Shown piece by piece: positions 16,796 to 25,718 of a DNA stretch of 64,000 nt. Source of the stretch: Brevibacterium sp. W7.2. Lineage in GTDB: Bacteria; Actinomycetota; Actinomycetes; Actinomycetales; Brevibacteriaceae. The translations under genes and the position numbers were made by a program. A model generated the notes under the pieces. The model was not told the origin of the DNA. It ran no database searches and was given only the letters and a program-made list of their open reading frames with translations. The stretch spans positions 3,348,001-3,412,000 of the forward strand of contig NZ_CP073089.1 in the NCBI RefSeq assembly GCF_018137945.1, in the 5' to 3' direction. Within the stretch, counting starts at the first letter, position 1, and each line of letters begins with the position of its first letter.

Positions 16796-17225
16796 ATCGG
16801 TCCTCAATCGTGATACTGCTGGGTGCTGCACAGTGAATCGAAGAGTGAGAGGAAGTTGGGGATGATGCGATGCGCTGGGTTGCTGACATCGAAAGTTCTC
16901 TTCGTACCGTCCGCGGTTAATCTACTATGCAGTTGCTTGATTTATGTCACGAATTCATAACATTCACAATATTCCCTGTGATTCGGCTGACTTTTCAGTG
17001 GACTCAAAGGGTATGCAGTCGCGATCGACGACCTTGCTGACGCTGGTTTCGGCGTCTGCCCCCAATTGGCCGGTCAACCGATCAGATGGGAGTGTCGGCA
17101 CGTCGAGCGATGGTCCGCATACGGCAATGGAACGAGCGCAGATGGACAAATGAGATCGCGCCCATTCGAGGGTCACTCGTCGGTCATTAGCGGTACACGG
17201 CGTTTGCGCTTCCTAGGGAGGCGTC
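16796..17225. other. Gene-free stretch upstream of the pilus operon
   Basis: No supported gene. It holds the presumed pilus promoter and the 3' side of the malic enzyme region. A marked AT-rich patch spans about 16910-16985. On the minus strand TTGTGA followed 17 bases later by CATAAA is a possible but weak promoter. Confidence 0.5.
16945..16962. promoter_or_regulatory. 18-bp interrupted palindrome in the AT-rich patch
   Basis: TGTCACGAATTCATAACA is symmetric around GAATTC, with outer TGT/ACA arms and two purine-transition mismatches per side. It sits about 150 bases upstream of the pilus tip gene and could be an operator controlling pilus expression. Confidence 0.4.
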
Positions 17226-18410
17226 TTACACCCGCGCCACCGCCTCGACGGCGGCCGCGACAGCGGGAGCCACCCGCTCGTCGAGAGCTCCAGGGACGAT
17301 GTAGTCCGGTGCGAGCTCTTCACCGACGAGCGCGGCGATCGCACTCGCGGCGGCGAGCTTCATCTCCTCGGTGATGTACGTGGCATCGGCGTCGAGCGCC
17401 CCGCGGAAGACCCCGGGGAAGGCGAGGACGTTGTTGATCTGGTTCGGGAAGTCGCTGCGACCGGTGGCGACGACCGTGGCGTACCGGGCGGCGACGTCGG
17501 GGGCGACCTCGGGGTTGGGGTTCGAGAGGGCGAAGATGATCGCGTCGTCGGCCATCGTCGAGAGCAGCTCCGGGTCGATCGTGCCGGATGAGAGCCCGAT
17601 GAACACGTCGGCTCCATCGAGCGCCGTCTCCACTCCCCCGCTGATCCCCCGCGGATTCGAGTCCGCGGCGATCGCCTGCTTCGTCGGGGTGAGATCGCTG
17701 CGCCCGGATTCGACGACGCCCTTCGAATCGAGGACGACGATGTCGGAGACACCCGCCTCGTGGAGGATCTTCGTCACGGCGACGCCTGCGGCGCCGGAAC
17801 CGGAGATGACGACCTTGAGGTCGGTGATGTCCTTGCCGACGACGCGAGCGGCGTTCATCAGCGCGGCGAGGACGACGATCGCGGTCCCGTGCTGGTCGTC
17901 GTGCATGACGGGGATGTCGAGGGCGGCCTTGACCCGGTCCTCGATCTCGAAGCACCGCGGCGCGGAGATGTCCTCGAGGTTGATCGCGCCGAAAGTGGGG
18001 GAGATCCGCACGATCGTGTCGACGATCGCGTCGACGTCGTTGGTGTCGATGACGATGGGGATCGCGTTGAGCCCGGAGAAGCGCTTGAACAGGGCGCACT
18101 TGCCCTCCATGACGGGCAGGGACGCACTCGCGCCGATGTCGCCGAGGCCGAGGACGGCAGAGCCGTCGGAGATCACCGCGACGAGGCGCCCGGTCCACGT
18201 CAGCTCCTTCGCCCGTTCGGGTTCCTCGGCGATCGCGGTGCAGACGCGGGCGACGCCGGGGGTGTAGGCGATCGAGAGGTCGCGTTGGGTCTCGAGCGGG
18301 CGGGAGAGTTCGACGGCGAGCTTGCCGTGGTGGTGCCCGGCGAAGATCTCGTCGTCGGTGATGGCGGCGGCCGGAGCCTGTCCCTTGTCGTCAGCGGTCG
18401 GTGTCGTCAT
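17226..18410 (-). CDS. NAD(P)-dependent malic enzyme
   Basis: A 394-residue decarboxylating malate dehydrogenase of the short bacterial type, converting malate to pyruvate and CO2. The N-terminal domain reads LSIAYTPGVARVC, with VAVISDGSAVLGLGDIG. The metal/substrate region is FGAINLEDISAPRCFEIE, followed by PVMHDDQHGTAIVVLAAL. The NAD-binding fold reads KVVISGSGAAGVAVTKIL. ALSNPNPEV and FPNQINNVLAFPGVFRGALD are also conserved. It has no phosphotransacetylase extension. It is monocistronic; GAGGAT lies near the ATG at 18410. It probably feeds pyruvate/NAD(P)H during growth on organic acids. Confidence 0.95.
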   Translation of the reverse strand: MTTPTADDKGQAPAAAITDDEIFAGHHHGKLAVELSRPLETQRDLSIAYTPGVARVCTAIAEEPERAKELTWTGRLVAVISDGSAVLGLGDIGASASLPVMEGKCALFKRFSGLNAIPIVIDTNDVDAIVDTIVRISPTFGAINLEDISAPRCFEIEDRVKAALDIPVMHDDQHGTAIVVLAALMNAARVVGKDITDLKVVISGSGAAGVAVTKILHEAGVSDIVVLDSKGVVESGRSDLTPTKQAIAADSNPRGISGGVETALDGADVFIGLSSGTIDPELLSTMADDAIIFALSNPNPEVAPDVAARYATVVATGRSDFPNQINNVLAFPGVFRGALDADATYITEEMKLAAASAIAALVGEELAPDYIVPGALDERVAPAVAAAVEAVARV

Positions 18411-18807
18411 CGATGATCCTCGTCGTCAGTGGGGACGGACCGCCTCGGCGGCCGTCGTCGTGGTCTCAAATCGCAGGTCGGACCGGTGTGGCGGCCGGAC
18501 GCAGGTGCGGTCGCCGCAGGGTGGCCGGTGACGCCGCGCGAATCCCGTCGACCCGGGTGTGGGTCGGACGATCGCGCGTTCCACGACCGGCCCGCCGGCG
18601 GCGGGCGCGGACCTCCTGGGTCGGTCGTCGTGCCAGCATAACCCATGGATCGGACGCGAAGGTGTCCCTGCTCACCTCGCCGAGGCGGCCTGCCCGTTCC
18701 GTGCGCACCTGGGCTCTCCGCCCGGCTCGCTTCCGCGGTCGCGGCCCGATCCGCAATCACCCCCGGCAGCCCACAGCCCGAGTCGAACCGAGGCTTACCG
18801 CTCGGTC
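18411..18807. other. Gene-free stretch between malic enzyme and the CNNM genes
   Basis: No convincing gene on either strand; open frames here have Arg/Pro/Gly-rich shadow-like composition. It carries two copies of the CGCCGAGGCG motif (18441 and 18678) and presumably the malic enzyme promoter. Confidence 0.5.
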
Positions 18808-19833
18808 TCAGAGCGTGATGCTCGACCCGTCGGGAAGGATCCGCCGGAGCATGTCGGCCATCGTCACAGCCCCGAGAATGCGCTCGCCCTGGGTGACGAC
18901 GGCGAGCTGCTCAGCCTCGTCGCGCATGAGGGTGAGCGCCTCGTGGACGGGCAGCCCGGCGTCGAGGACGAGGCAGTCGCGGGTGAACTCCTCGATCCCG
19001 TGGTCGGCGGGCACGAGGAGCACGTCACGGACGTGGACGACCCCCGGCGCCGTCCCCGCTCGATCGACGAGGATGCGCATGTGCTCGGACTGCGCAGCGA
19101 GATCGCGCACCTCGCCGGCCGTCGCCGTCTCCGGCACCGAGGTCAGCGCGGGCGTCCCGCCGGGCAGCAGGCTGCCCACGCTCATCCGCTGGAGTTCGAA
19201 GACATGGGTGAGCTGCTCGCGGTAGGCGTCGTCGAGTTCACCGGCGGCCGCCGAGTGCTCGACGAGCTGCCGGATCGTGTCGATGTCCTGCCCACCGAGG
19301 GCCCGCGATTCCGCGGGCGTGTATCCGCTCGCGGAGACGAGTCTGTTGGCGACGCCGTTGACCCACACGAGCAGGGGTCGCAGCAGCCATGCGAGGGCTC
19401 GGGCCGGCAGAGCGACGATCGTCGCTGCGAGCTCCGGGTGGGCGATGGCCCACGACTTCGGCGCCATCTCGCCGATGACGAGGTGGAGGAAGGTGACGAA
19501 GAGGAGGGAGAGGACGAAGGCGGCCGAGTCGGCCAGCCAGAACGGTGCGCCCACCGCGCTGAAGATCGGGGCCAGCCATGCGTCGACGGCGGGCTTGGTG
19601 ATCGCACCGAGGGCGAAGGTGCAGATCGTGATCCCGAACTGCGCCACGGCGAGCATGATCGTCAGCTCGTTCATTCCGCGCAGCGCCGCCCGAGCGGGTG
19701 CCGACGTCGATGCCTGCTCCTCGAGACGATGGCGGCGGGCTGCGAGCAGAGAGAACTCGATGATGACGAAGAACGCGCTGAGCACGATGAGCGCGGCGGT
19801 GCCGACGATGACGAAGAGCGGTGAGCCGGTCAT
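18808..19833 (-). CDS. CNNM/CBS-domain membrane protein (HlyC/CorC family)
   Basis: A 341-residue integral membrane protein. An N-terminal DUF21/CNNM domain with three to four helices (for example VGTAALIVLSAFFVIIEFSLLAARR, FVLSLLFVTFLHLVIGEMAPKSWAI) precedes a CBS pair (about 205-335, with VHVRDVLLV and ILGAVTMADMLRRILPD). The C-terminal CorC_HlyC domain is absent, so it is the shorter partner of a tandem pair. Relatives are linked to Mg2+ or other cation transport. Its start overlaps the stop of the longer paralogue upstream by four bases. Confidence 0.88.
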   Translation of the reverse strand: MTGSPLFVIVGTAALIVLSAFFVIIEFSLLAARRHRLEEQASTSAPARAALRGMNELTIMLAVAQFGITICTFALGAITKPAVDAWLAPIFSAVGAPFWLADSAAFVLSLLFVTFLHLVIGEMAPKSWAIAHPELAATIVALPARALAWLLRPLLVWVNGVANRLVSASGYTPAESRALGGQDIDTIRQLVEHSAAAGELDDAYREQLTHVFELQRMSVGSLLPGGTPALTSVPETATAGEVRDLAAQSEHMRILVDRAGTAPGVVHVRDVLLVPADHGIEEFTRDCLVLDAGLPVHEALTLMRDEAEQLAVVTQGERILGAVTMADMLRRILPDGSSITL

Positions 19834-21323
19834 CGGTCGCTCCCTTCCTCGTAATCGATGTCCCCGTCAACGACGCCACCAGGGACAGGTCCGGAGTCGA
19901 CCCCGCGTTCGGCAGCGGGGTCCCCGGCGGCGGAGCCGTCCACGTCGGAGGCGTCCGTGTCCGAGCCATTGCCTGTGGTCTCGATGAGCGTCACCCGCAT
20001 CTGCCCCGGCACGCGGCGGTCGACGGTGAGCACCTCGACATCGAGTTCGCGTTCGACGGGATCGTCGGAGAGGAGGTCGGACGCCTCGGCGAGGACGGGC
20101 ACCCTGACGCGGTCGCCCGCCTCGGGGAACCCGCCGCTCGTGGCGATGACGAGCCCTGCAAGCGTCTCGAAGTCGCCTTCGGGAAGGTCGTAGCCAACGA
20201 TGCGGCGCACCTCGTCGAGCGGCATGCCTCCGTCGGCCATCCAGGTCCGCGGGGCCTCTTCGACCATCGCGGTGGGTCTCTCCTCGTCGTGTTCGTCGGT
20301 GATCTCGCCGACGAGTTCCTCGGCGATGTCCTCGGTCGTGAGGATTCCGGCGAGGTCGCCGTACTCGTCGATGACGCAGGCGAGCTGCGAATCGCCGCGG
20401 TTCATCTCCGCGAGCGCATCGGGCAGTGCCATGAGGGTGGGGACGACGACGGGCGGACGCATGATCGTCGTCACCGGAGCGTCCATCGGCTCACGCGTGC
20501 GCAGGAGGTCGACGAGCTCGACGACTCCGACCGGCGCCTCGGTCTCGTCGAGGACCGGGTAGCGGCTGTGCGCGTGGGCCATGAGCTCGCGCAGCTCCCC
20601 GAGGGTGACCTCGTGGTCGACCGTGGCCACACGGGAGCCGGGGATCATCGCGTGCTCGACGTCGGCGTCGGGGAACTCGAGCACTCGGTCGATGAGGAGC
20701 GAGAGGTCGGCGGGCAGGTCGCCGGTCTGCCGTGACTCCTCGATGACGCGGCGGAGTTCGTCGGCGGACACGCTCGGGTCGACGTCGTGGACGGGTTCGA
20801 CGCGCAACAGCCTGAGGAAGAGGTTCGCGGCGACGTCGAAGATCGCGATGAGCCAGCCGAAGACGGCGAGGTAGATCTGCGTCGACCGGGCGAGGGCGAG
20901 CGCGAGGGTCTCGGGGGCGGCGATCGCGAGGTTCTTCGGATAGAGCTCGCCGAAGACCATCTGCACGATCGTCGCGACGAGGAGCACGCCGACGGTCGTC
21001 ACGGCGACGGTGACCGCCGGCGGGATGTCGAGTCCCCCGAGGAGCGCGCCGAGCGACTGGCCGATCATCGGTTCGGCGACGTAGCCGACGAGCAGACCGG
21101 TGACGGTGATGCCCAGCTGCGCGCCGGAGAGCATGAACGATGTGCGTTTGGTGACGGCGAGCGCCCGCTTGGCGGCGGGGTCCCCGGTCTCCGCGCGGGC
21201 TGCGAGCCGCGAGCGGTCGACGGACATGTACGCGAATTCCTGGGCGACGAAGTACCCGTTCGCGGCGATGATGATGAGGACGAGGACGCAGCCGATCGCC
21301 AGCATCAGGAGTTCGGAGCCCAT
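19830..21323 (-). CDS. CNNM/CBS/CorC transporter-associated membrane protein
   Basis: A 497-residue CNNM-type protein. The DUF21 membrane domain (about 1-200) includes NGYFVAQEFAYMSVDRSRL and VQMVFGELYPKNLAI. A CBS pair (about 210-345) has VATVDHEVTLGELRELM and IDEYGDLAGILTTEDIAEELVGEI. The CorC_HlyC domain (about 355-440) includes TWMADGGMPLDEVRRIVGYDLPEGDFETLAGLV. The tail (about 450-497) is acidic and Gly/Ser/Asp-rich and probably disordered. It forms an overlapping pair with the next gene. The likely role is divalent cation export or homeostasis, inferred from the family. Confidence 0.9.
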   Translation of the reverse strand: MGSELLMLAIGCVLVLIIIAANGYFVAQEFAYMSVDRSRLAARAETGDPAAKRALAVTKRTSFMLSGAQLGITVTGLLVGYVAEPMIGQSLGALLGGLDIPPAVTVAVTTVGVLLVATIVQMVFGELYPKNLAIAAPETLALALARSTQIYLAVFGWLIAIFDVAANLFLRLLRVEPVHDVDPSVSADELRRVIEESRQTGDLPADLSLLIDRVLEFPDADVEHAMIPGSRVATVDHEVTLGELRELMAHAHSRYPVLDETEAPVGVVELVDLLRTREPMDAPVTTIMRPPVVVPTLMALPDALAEMNRGDSQLACVIDEYGDLAGILTTEDIAEELVGEITDEHDEERPTAMVEEAPRTWMADGGMPLDEVRRIVGYDLPEGDFETLAGLVIATSGGFPEAGDRVRVPVLAEASDLLSDDPVERELDVEVLTVDRRVPGQMRVTLIETTGNGSDTDASDVDGSAAGDPAAERGVDSGPVPGGVVDGDIDYEEGSDR

Positions 21324-21400
21324 GGGGCGCTCACCCCCGCCCCGGCCGGCCGATCAGAGGCGCGACGATGCGCGCTCAGTTCACAAATCCAACAGTCGCC

Positions 21401-21422
21401 GGGGTCGTCGGACGACGACCCC
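21401..21422 (-). terminator. Perfect inverted repeat downstream of the glycosyltransferase operon
   Basis: GGGGTCGTCG (21401-21410) and CGACGACCCC (21413-21422) pair perfectly around two bases. It follows the last gene of the three-gene cluster by about 100 bases and precedes the CNNM operon, fitting a terminator. Confidence 0.5.
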
Positions 21423-21525
21423 ATATCCGCGGTGGTTCCCACGTGCGGCTTCACTCCATTTCGGTTCTTGAAAAGTCAACTCTCCCCAGCGTACCAAGTT
21501 CCCCTGACGCGACAGGATTCTCACA

Positions 21526-22287
21526 TCATCCTGCGTGGGACTTCTCAGCATCGATGTCGCCGAGGCGGCCGTCCGTCTCGTCGGCGAGCTCCCGCAGGTA
21601 GGTGCTGAATCCTCCGTGGCAGCGACCGAGCATCCGCGCCGAGGTGACGACCCGGCAGTCGTCGGTCCGCCGGATGGTGCCCCCGACCGCGGTCACGGCG
21701 TGGACCATCGCGACGTCCTCGCCGAGGCGCAGCGGCGGACATCCGCCGATCCGTACGAAGTGGGAGCCCCGGATCCCGAGGTTCGCTCCGAACACGTGGT
21801 CGTGTCCCTCGCCGAGGTGGTGCGCGGCGAACCATGCCTCGATGAGGTCGTCGTTGCCGACGTCGGCCCGGGGTTCGACGGTGCCGACGACACAGTCCGC
21901 GCCCTGTCCGGCATGGTCGAGGTGCGCGGTGATCCAGTTCTCGGGCACCCGGGTGTCCGCGTCGGTGAAGACGAGCCACGTGCGCTCGAGCACAGCCTCG
22001 TCGGCATTGACCGCGGCGATCGCATCGAGTGCCGCCTGTGCCCCGGCGTCGCGGGCGCGGCCGACGTTGCCGAAGGGCACGGTCATAGGAGTGACGACGG
22101 GGTGCCTGGCGGCGAAGCGCTCGATGAGGTCGGCGGTGCCGTCGGCGCATCTGTCGGCGACGGCGATGATCTGCACAGAGGACAGGGGGCTCGCGGCCTC
22201 GACGGCGGCGACGAGCGCGGTGAGGCAGCCGAGGATCTCCGCTTCCTCGTTGTGGGCGGGAACGACGACGGCGACGTGGTCGATCAT
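21526..22287 (-). CDS. Family 2 glycosyltransferase of the PIG-L cluster
   Basis: A 253-residue soluble GT-A glycosyltransferase. The N-terminus reads VAVVVPAHNEEAEI, followed by VADRCADGTADLIE, the metal-binding region WLVFTDADTRVPENW (D-x-D) and a later acceptor loop GANLGIRGSHFVRIGGCPPLRLGEDVAMV with the conserved ED. There are no membrane helices. The start codon shares one base with the upstream stop (TGATG), so it is translationally coupled to the deacetylase-methyltransferase fusion. It probably attaches a sugar to the same small molecule handled by the other two enzymes. Confidence 0.9.
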   Translation of the reverse strand: MIDHVAVVVPAHNEEAEILGCLTALVAAVEAASPLSSVQIIAVADRCADGTADLIERFAARHPVVTPMTVPFGNVGRARDAGAQAALDAIAAVNADEAVLERTWLVFTDADTRVPENWITAHLDHAGQGADCVVGTVEPRADVGNDDLIEAWFAAHHLGEGHDHVFGANLGIRGSHFVRIGGCPPLRLGEDVAMVHAVTAVGGTIRRTDDCRVVTSARMLGRCHGGFSTYLRELADETDGRLGDIDAEKSHAG

Positions 22288-23675
22288 CACGCCTCCTCCC
22301 CTCCGACGCGCACCGTGCGGGAGACGTGGAGGACGTCGAGCCGGTACTCGCCGACATCGTGGTGGAGGCGAAGGGCATCCGGCCAGCGGTCGAGGCAGAT
22401 CGCGTGGACCTGCGCGGCGTCGAGCGGCCAGTCCTCGATCTCCCCGGTCCAGTGGCAGAGGACGAGGATGAAGTCGTCGCGGGTCGACTCCGCGATCTGG
22501 TCGAGGGTCTGCTCGAGCTGCACGGGTGTGAGGTAGTAGCCGGTCTCGGCGAGGACAACGGCGTCGAAGCGGCCTGCCGGCCAATCGTCGGGCAGGGTGC
22601 CGTGGACGAAGTCGATGCCGTGCCCGGAATGCCGGCGACGCGCCTCGGCGAGCGCTGCGGAACTCGCGTCGACCGCGGTGACGTGGTCGGCGACCTCGGC
22701 GAGGGCACGGCTGAGCTCGCCGATCGAGCAGCCGATCTCGAGGATGTGGTCGAACCGTCCCTCCGGCAGGGCAGCGATGAGGGCGCGGCGTTTGGCGATC
22801 TCGTAGGCCGAGGTGCGCACCTCCCACGGGTCGGGTCGCTCGGTGTGGACGCGATCGAAGACCGCCTCGGCGGTGCGGGCATCGTTCGTCTCCCGCACCC
22901 GACCGGTTCCGGTGTGGTCGTCGGCGGATCCGAACCGGGTGACGGCGAACGTGTCCCCGCCGCGGGCGAAGTGGGCGAGGAACTCTGCCGGGAGGATCGC
23001 CTCGTCGCCGGGCCGGTCCGACAGCGGTCGGATCTGCGAGGGATAGTGCGGCCACAGTGCCCGCCGGTCGAGGCCCGCCGGATCGGGGAGGAACTCCCAC
23101 TCCCGCCACGCACGGTCGGCGGGGTCGGCCCAATGCCAGTACCAGATGGGGAACTCGAGCACCGTCGCCGACCGCCGTCGGCCGACCTCGAGGGCCGCCC
23201 GCCCGAGGGTCTCGTGGTCGCCGTGGCCGTCACGGCTGTACGGGGCGACGATCGTCACCGGGGCGGGCAGGGCGGCGACGGCGGCGTCCACCTCGGCGAG
23301 GATCTCCTCATACCGGGCCGGAAGCCCACCGTCGCCGAGGTCGAGGTACCGCGCCGTGATCGACCCTCCCAGCCCGGTGAGGGCGGAGTCGAACTCCGCG
23401 AGGCGGATCTCCCGCAGCTGCGCGGGGGTGTGCGTCGGGGACTGCGGGTGGGAGTTCTCCCCGGCCGTACACAGAAGGACGTCGACCTCACGGCCCTCCG
23501 CGCCGAGGCGGGTGAGCAGTCCCGGACAGCCGAGGGCCTCGTCGTCGGGGTGGGCGAGGAGGACGACGACGGACCCGCCCGGCAGGGTGTCCGGCGCGAA
23601 CAGGGGCAGCTCGGCGACCCCGGCTTCCGTCCACGCGTCCTCCGGGGTCGTCTCGTCGAGGTGGGTGAAGGTCAT
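22287..23675 (-). CDS. PIG-L deacetylase fused to a SAM methyltransferase
   Basis: A 462-residue bifunctional protein. The N-terminal PIG-L/LmbE domain (about 35-240) has the zinc motif AHPDDEALG, CTAGENSHPQS and the later SRDGHGDHE, the His that completes the metal site. Family members remove acetyl from N-acetylglucosamine moieties. The C-terminal class I methyltransferase (about 270-440, NodS-like) has ILEIGCSIGELSRAL, VDASSAALAEAR and FDAVVLAETGYYL. It overlaps the acyl-CoA dehydrogenase-like gene by ATGA and the glycosyltransferase by one base. The fusion suggests consecutive deacetylation and methylation of one glycosylated substrate. Confidence 0.9.
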   Translation of the reverse strand: MTFTHLDETTPEDAWTEAGVAELPLFAPDTLPGGSVVVLLAHPDDEALGCPGLLTRLGAEGREVDVLLCTAGENSHPQSPTHTPAQLREIRLAEFDSALTGLGGSITARYLDLGDGGLPARYEEILAEVDAAVAALPAPVTIVAPYSRDGHGDHETLGRAALEVGRRRSATVLEFPIWYWHWADPADRAWREWEFLPDPAGLDRRALWPHYPSQIRPLSDRPGDEAILPAEFLAHFARGGDTFAVTRFGSADDHTGTGRVRETNDARTAEAVFDRVHTERPDPWEVRTSAYEIAKRRALIAALPEGRFDHILEIGCSIGELSRALAEVADHVTAVDASSAALAEARRRHSGHGIDFVHGTLPDDWPAGRFDAVVLAETGYYLTPVQLEQTLDQIAESTRDDFILVLCHWTGEIEDWPLDAAQVHAICLDRWPDALRLHHDVGEYRLDVLHVSRTVRVGGEEA

Positions 23676-24724
23676 CGTGGTGTCGCGTCAGCGACGATCG
23701 CTTCGCCGAGGGAGGCTTCGTCGCGGGGTCCGTGGTGCTGGCTGAGGTAGACGGTGAGGTCGGCGTCGGCCTTCGCGAACTCCCGGTCGCCGGTGAGCGC
23801 TGCGGGACCGGCGAGTTCGCGGCTGAGCTCCTGGATGCGCTGGCACGCGCGGTAGACGATGGTGCGCACCCGCAGGGCCTGGGTCCACGAGTCGTCGTGG
23901 GAGTCGATGTCACCGCTGCCGGCGAGCTGAGCGGCGTGGGCGAGGACCGTGCGGGCGGCCGTGATCTCCGTGTCGATCTGTCCCAGCGTCATCGCCCCCA
24001 GGGGTGAGGGCTGGGGCCGGCCGAAGTGGCGCTGGGCTGCGTTGCGGGCGAGCCCGAGCGCACCGCCGAACCAGCAGGCCGCGACGCGGATGCCGCCCCA
24101 CGCGAAACCGGGCCGCTGCAGATACCACTCGGGCGGGCCGACTGCGGTGGCACGCGCGCCGTCGAAGACGATGGGGCCGCTGGGGATCTCGGCGAGCCCG
24201 AGGGCCGGCCAGTCCGCCTCGGCGGGGTGGACCCCGGGTCCGGTGAGGTCGACGGCCACGATCTGCCGGGCCTCACCGAGGCGGACGGAGACGATGGCGT
24301 GGGTGAGCTCGGTCGCGAGCGAACACCAGGCCTTCTCCCCGTGGAGGACGAGCGTGCCGTCGGCCGTAGGGGTCGCGGTGACGACTCTGCCGGGGATCTC
24401 GGCGGCGAAGACGCCCCAGGAGGTGTCGGGCGCCGGGGTGGGGTGTCCCGCCTCGGCGAGGATGCCGAGGGCGTCGATGTGGGGTTCGAGCATGCGGGCG
24501 ACGGCGACATCAGCGGAGGCGATCGCGGTGAGCGCATCCCACTGCTTGAGCGCCGAGGAGGTGCCGGTGAGGTTCCAGAACCCCTGGAGTGCTGCGAGCC
24601 GCGTGGTCAGTGGCGCGGTGCTCGTGACGAGTTTGAGGAATTCGTCCTCATGGGGCGAATCGGTGCCCGGCCGGTACCAGGGCTTGGTGAGTTCGGTGAG
24701 GGCTCCGACGAGCGGTGTGTGCAT
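23672..24724 (-). CDS. Acyl-CoA dehydrogenase-like flavoprotein of the PIG-L cluster
   Basis: A 350-residue protein of acyl-CoA dehydrogenase type. The middle beta domain has LHGEKAWCSLATELTHAIVSVR (compare GxKxWxS), VDLTGPGVHP and FAWGGIRVAACWFGGALGLAR. The C-terminal helical bundle contains ADLTVYLSQHHGPRDEASLGE. The N-terminal helical domain is short, and no clear catalytic Glu is identifiable, so activity is uncertain. The ATG at 24724 is the first start of the cluster. It is the lead gene of a coupled operon with PIG-L/methyltransferase and glycosyltransferase, so its substrate is more likely a dedicated metabolite than a fatty acyl-CoA. Confidence 0.8.
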   Translation of the reverse strand: MHTPLVGALTELTKPWYRPGTDSPHEDEFLKLVTSTAPLTTRLAALQGFWNLTGTSSALKQWDALTAIASADVAVARMLEPHIDALGILAEAGHPTPAPDTSWGVFAAEIPGRVVTATPTADGTLVLHGEKAWCSLATELTHAIVSVRLGEARQIVAVDLTGPGVHPAEADWPALGLAEIPSGPIVFDGARATAVGPPEWYLQRPGFAWGGIRVAACWFGGALGLARNAAQRHFGRPQPSPLGAMTLGQIDTEITAARTVLAHAAQLAGSGDIDSHDDSWTQALRVRTIVYRACQRIQELSRELAGPAALTGDREFAKADADLTVYLSQHHGPRDEASLGEAIVADATPR

Positions 24725-24860
24725 GGGCGGGACTCATCCCTTCGATCGGTGGGGCGGGTCCGGGGTCGGCAGGTCAGCCTGCAGCCGCGGGGCCGGCGGA
24801 GTGAGACGGCGTCAGCGCGCGGGGGTCACAGCCTGATCGCGCGGGGACCGGATCGTCTCC

Positions 24861-25529
24861 TCACGCATCCTTGGTCGCGCGGATGCGTTCGATGAGGTCG
24901 TCGAGGCCGTCATCGAACTCGCGGTCGGAGTGGTCTTCGGCGAGCATGTCCTGGAGCCGGTTGAGGGTCGGGTAGTTGCCGAGGCTCTCGCCGCCCTCGC
25001 CCCCGTCGGCGTCCTCGTCGATCTCGGAGGCGATGTCGATGCCGAGTGCTGAGACCTCGAGGACGAGGTGACCGAGGAGGAAGCTCGTGAAGGCCTTGTA
25101 GGCGTCGACGACGCGGTCGTCGGAGAAGCCGTAGTCCTGGAGGGTGGAGAGGAAGTAGTCGACCCAGCGCACGCTGCGCAGCGGCGGGCGCAGCCACGGC
25201 GCCTCCGGGGGTTGGGTGATCATGAGCGGGAACATCCGCGGATGGCTGAGCGCGAGGTCGCGCATCGCGTTCGCGACGAACCGCAGATACGCCTCCCATG
25301 ATGCGGGCTGCTCCTGCATCAGCTCGTCGTCGAAGAGATCGTCGATGAGCTCATCGACGGCCAGCGAGACGAGCTCTTCGCGTCCCGAGACATAGTTGTA
25401 CAGGGCCATTGCCTCCACCTCGAGCGACATCCCCAGTCTGCGCATGGACAGCGATTGCACACCGAACTCATCGATGAAGGCAATCGCTGCCCGGACGATG
25501 TCCTCTTGGCGCAAGCGCTGACGGGCCAT
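24861..25529 (-). CDS. TetR family transcriptional regulator
   Basis: A 222-residue TetR regulator. The N-terminal helix-turn-helix (RQEDIVRAAIAFIDEFGVQSLSMRRLGMSLEVEAMALYNYVSGREELVSLAVDEL) is clear. The C-terminal ligand domain has the TetR_C pattern (WEAYLRFVANAMRDLALSHPRMFPLM). An acidic stretch follows (DEDADGGEGGE). I chose the ATG at 25529, preceded by AGGAG with five-base spacing. It lies 136 bases upstream of the acyl-CoA dehydrogenase-like gene on the same strand and may control that cluster, but this is not shown by the sequence. Confidence 0.9.
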   Translation of the reverse strand: MARQRLRQEDIVRAAIAFIDEFGVQSLSMRRLGMSLEVEAMALYNYVSGREELVSLAVDELIDDLFDDELMQEQPASWEAYLRFVANAMRDLALSHPRMFPLMITQPPEAPWLRPPLRSVRWVDYFLSTLQDYGFSDDRVVDAYKAFTSFLLGHLVLEVSALGIDIASEIDEDADGGEGGESLGNYPTLNRLQDMLAEDHSDREFDDGLDDLIERIRATKDA

Positions 25530-25634
25530 TACTACTCCTGGAATCACTGATCTCGGCTGGGGAGGCGTCGGCCTCCCCGACCGCGATCTGTCGCGAGGTC
25601 CTCGTTCGTGCCCGAACCGTCGGACCGGCGTCGG

Positions 25635-25682
25635 CGGCGGGCGCGTTCACTGCCCAGTTTAGTGCACTGAACGCGCCCGCCG
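25635..25682 (-). terminator. Long hairpin after glsB-like gene
   Basis: 19-base arms (25635-25653 and 25664-25682) match at 18 of 19 positions around a 10-base loop. It lies 37 bases beyond the stop of the membrane protein gene, fitting a terminator. It also lies about 100 bases upstream of the TetR start, so a regulatory role is possible. Confidence 0.7.
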
Positions 25683-25718
25683 GGATGACCTGCGACCAAG
25701 TGTTCACAGGTCAGCGAC

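Noticed and set aside
18559..19824. 421-codon plus-strand open frame opposite the CNNM gene
   Set aside because: Charged low-complexity antisense translation with no family features.
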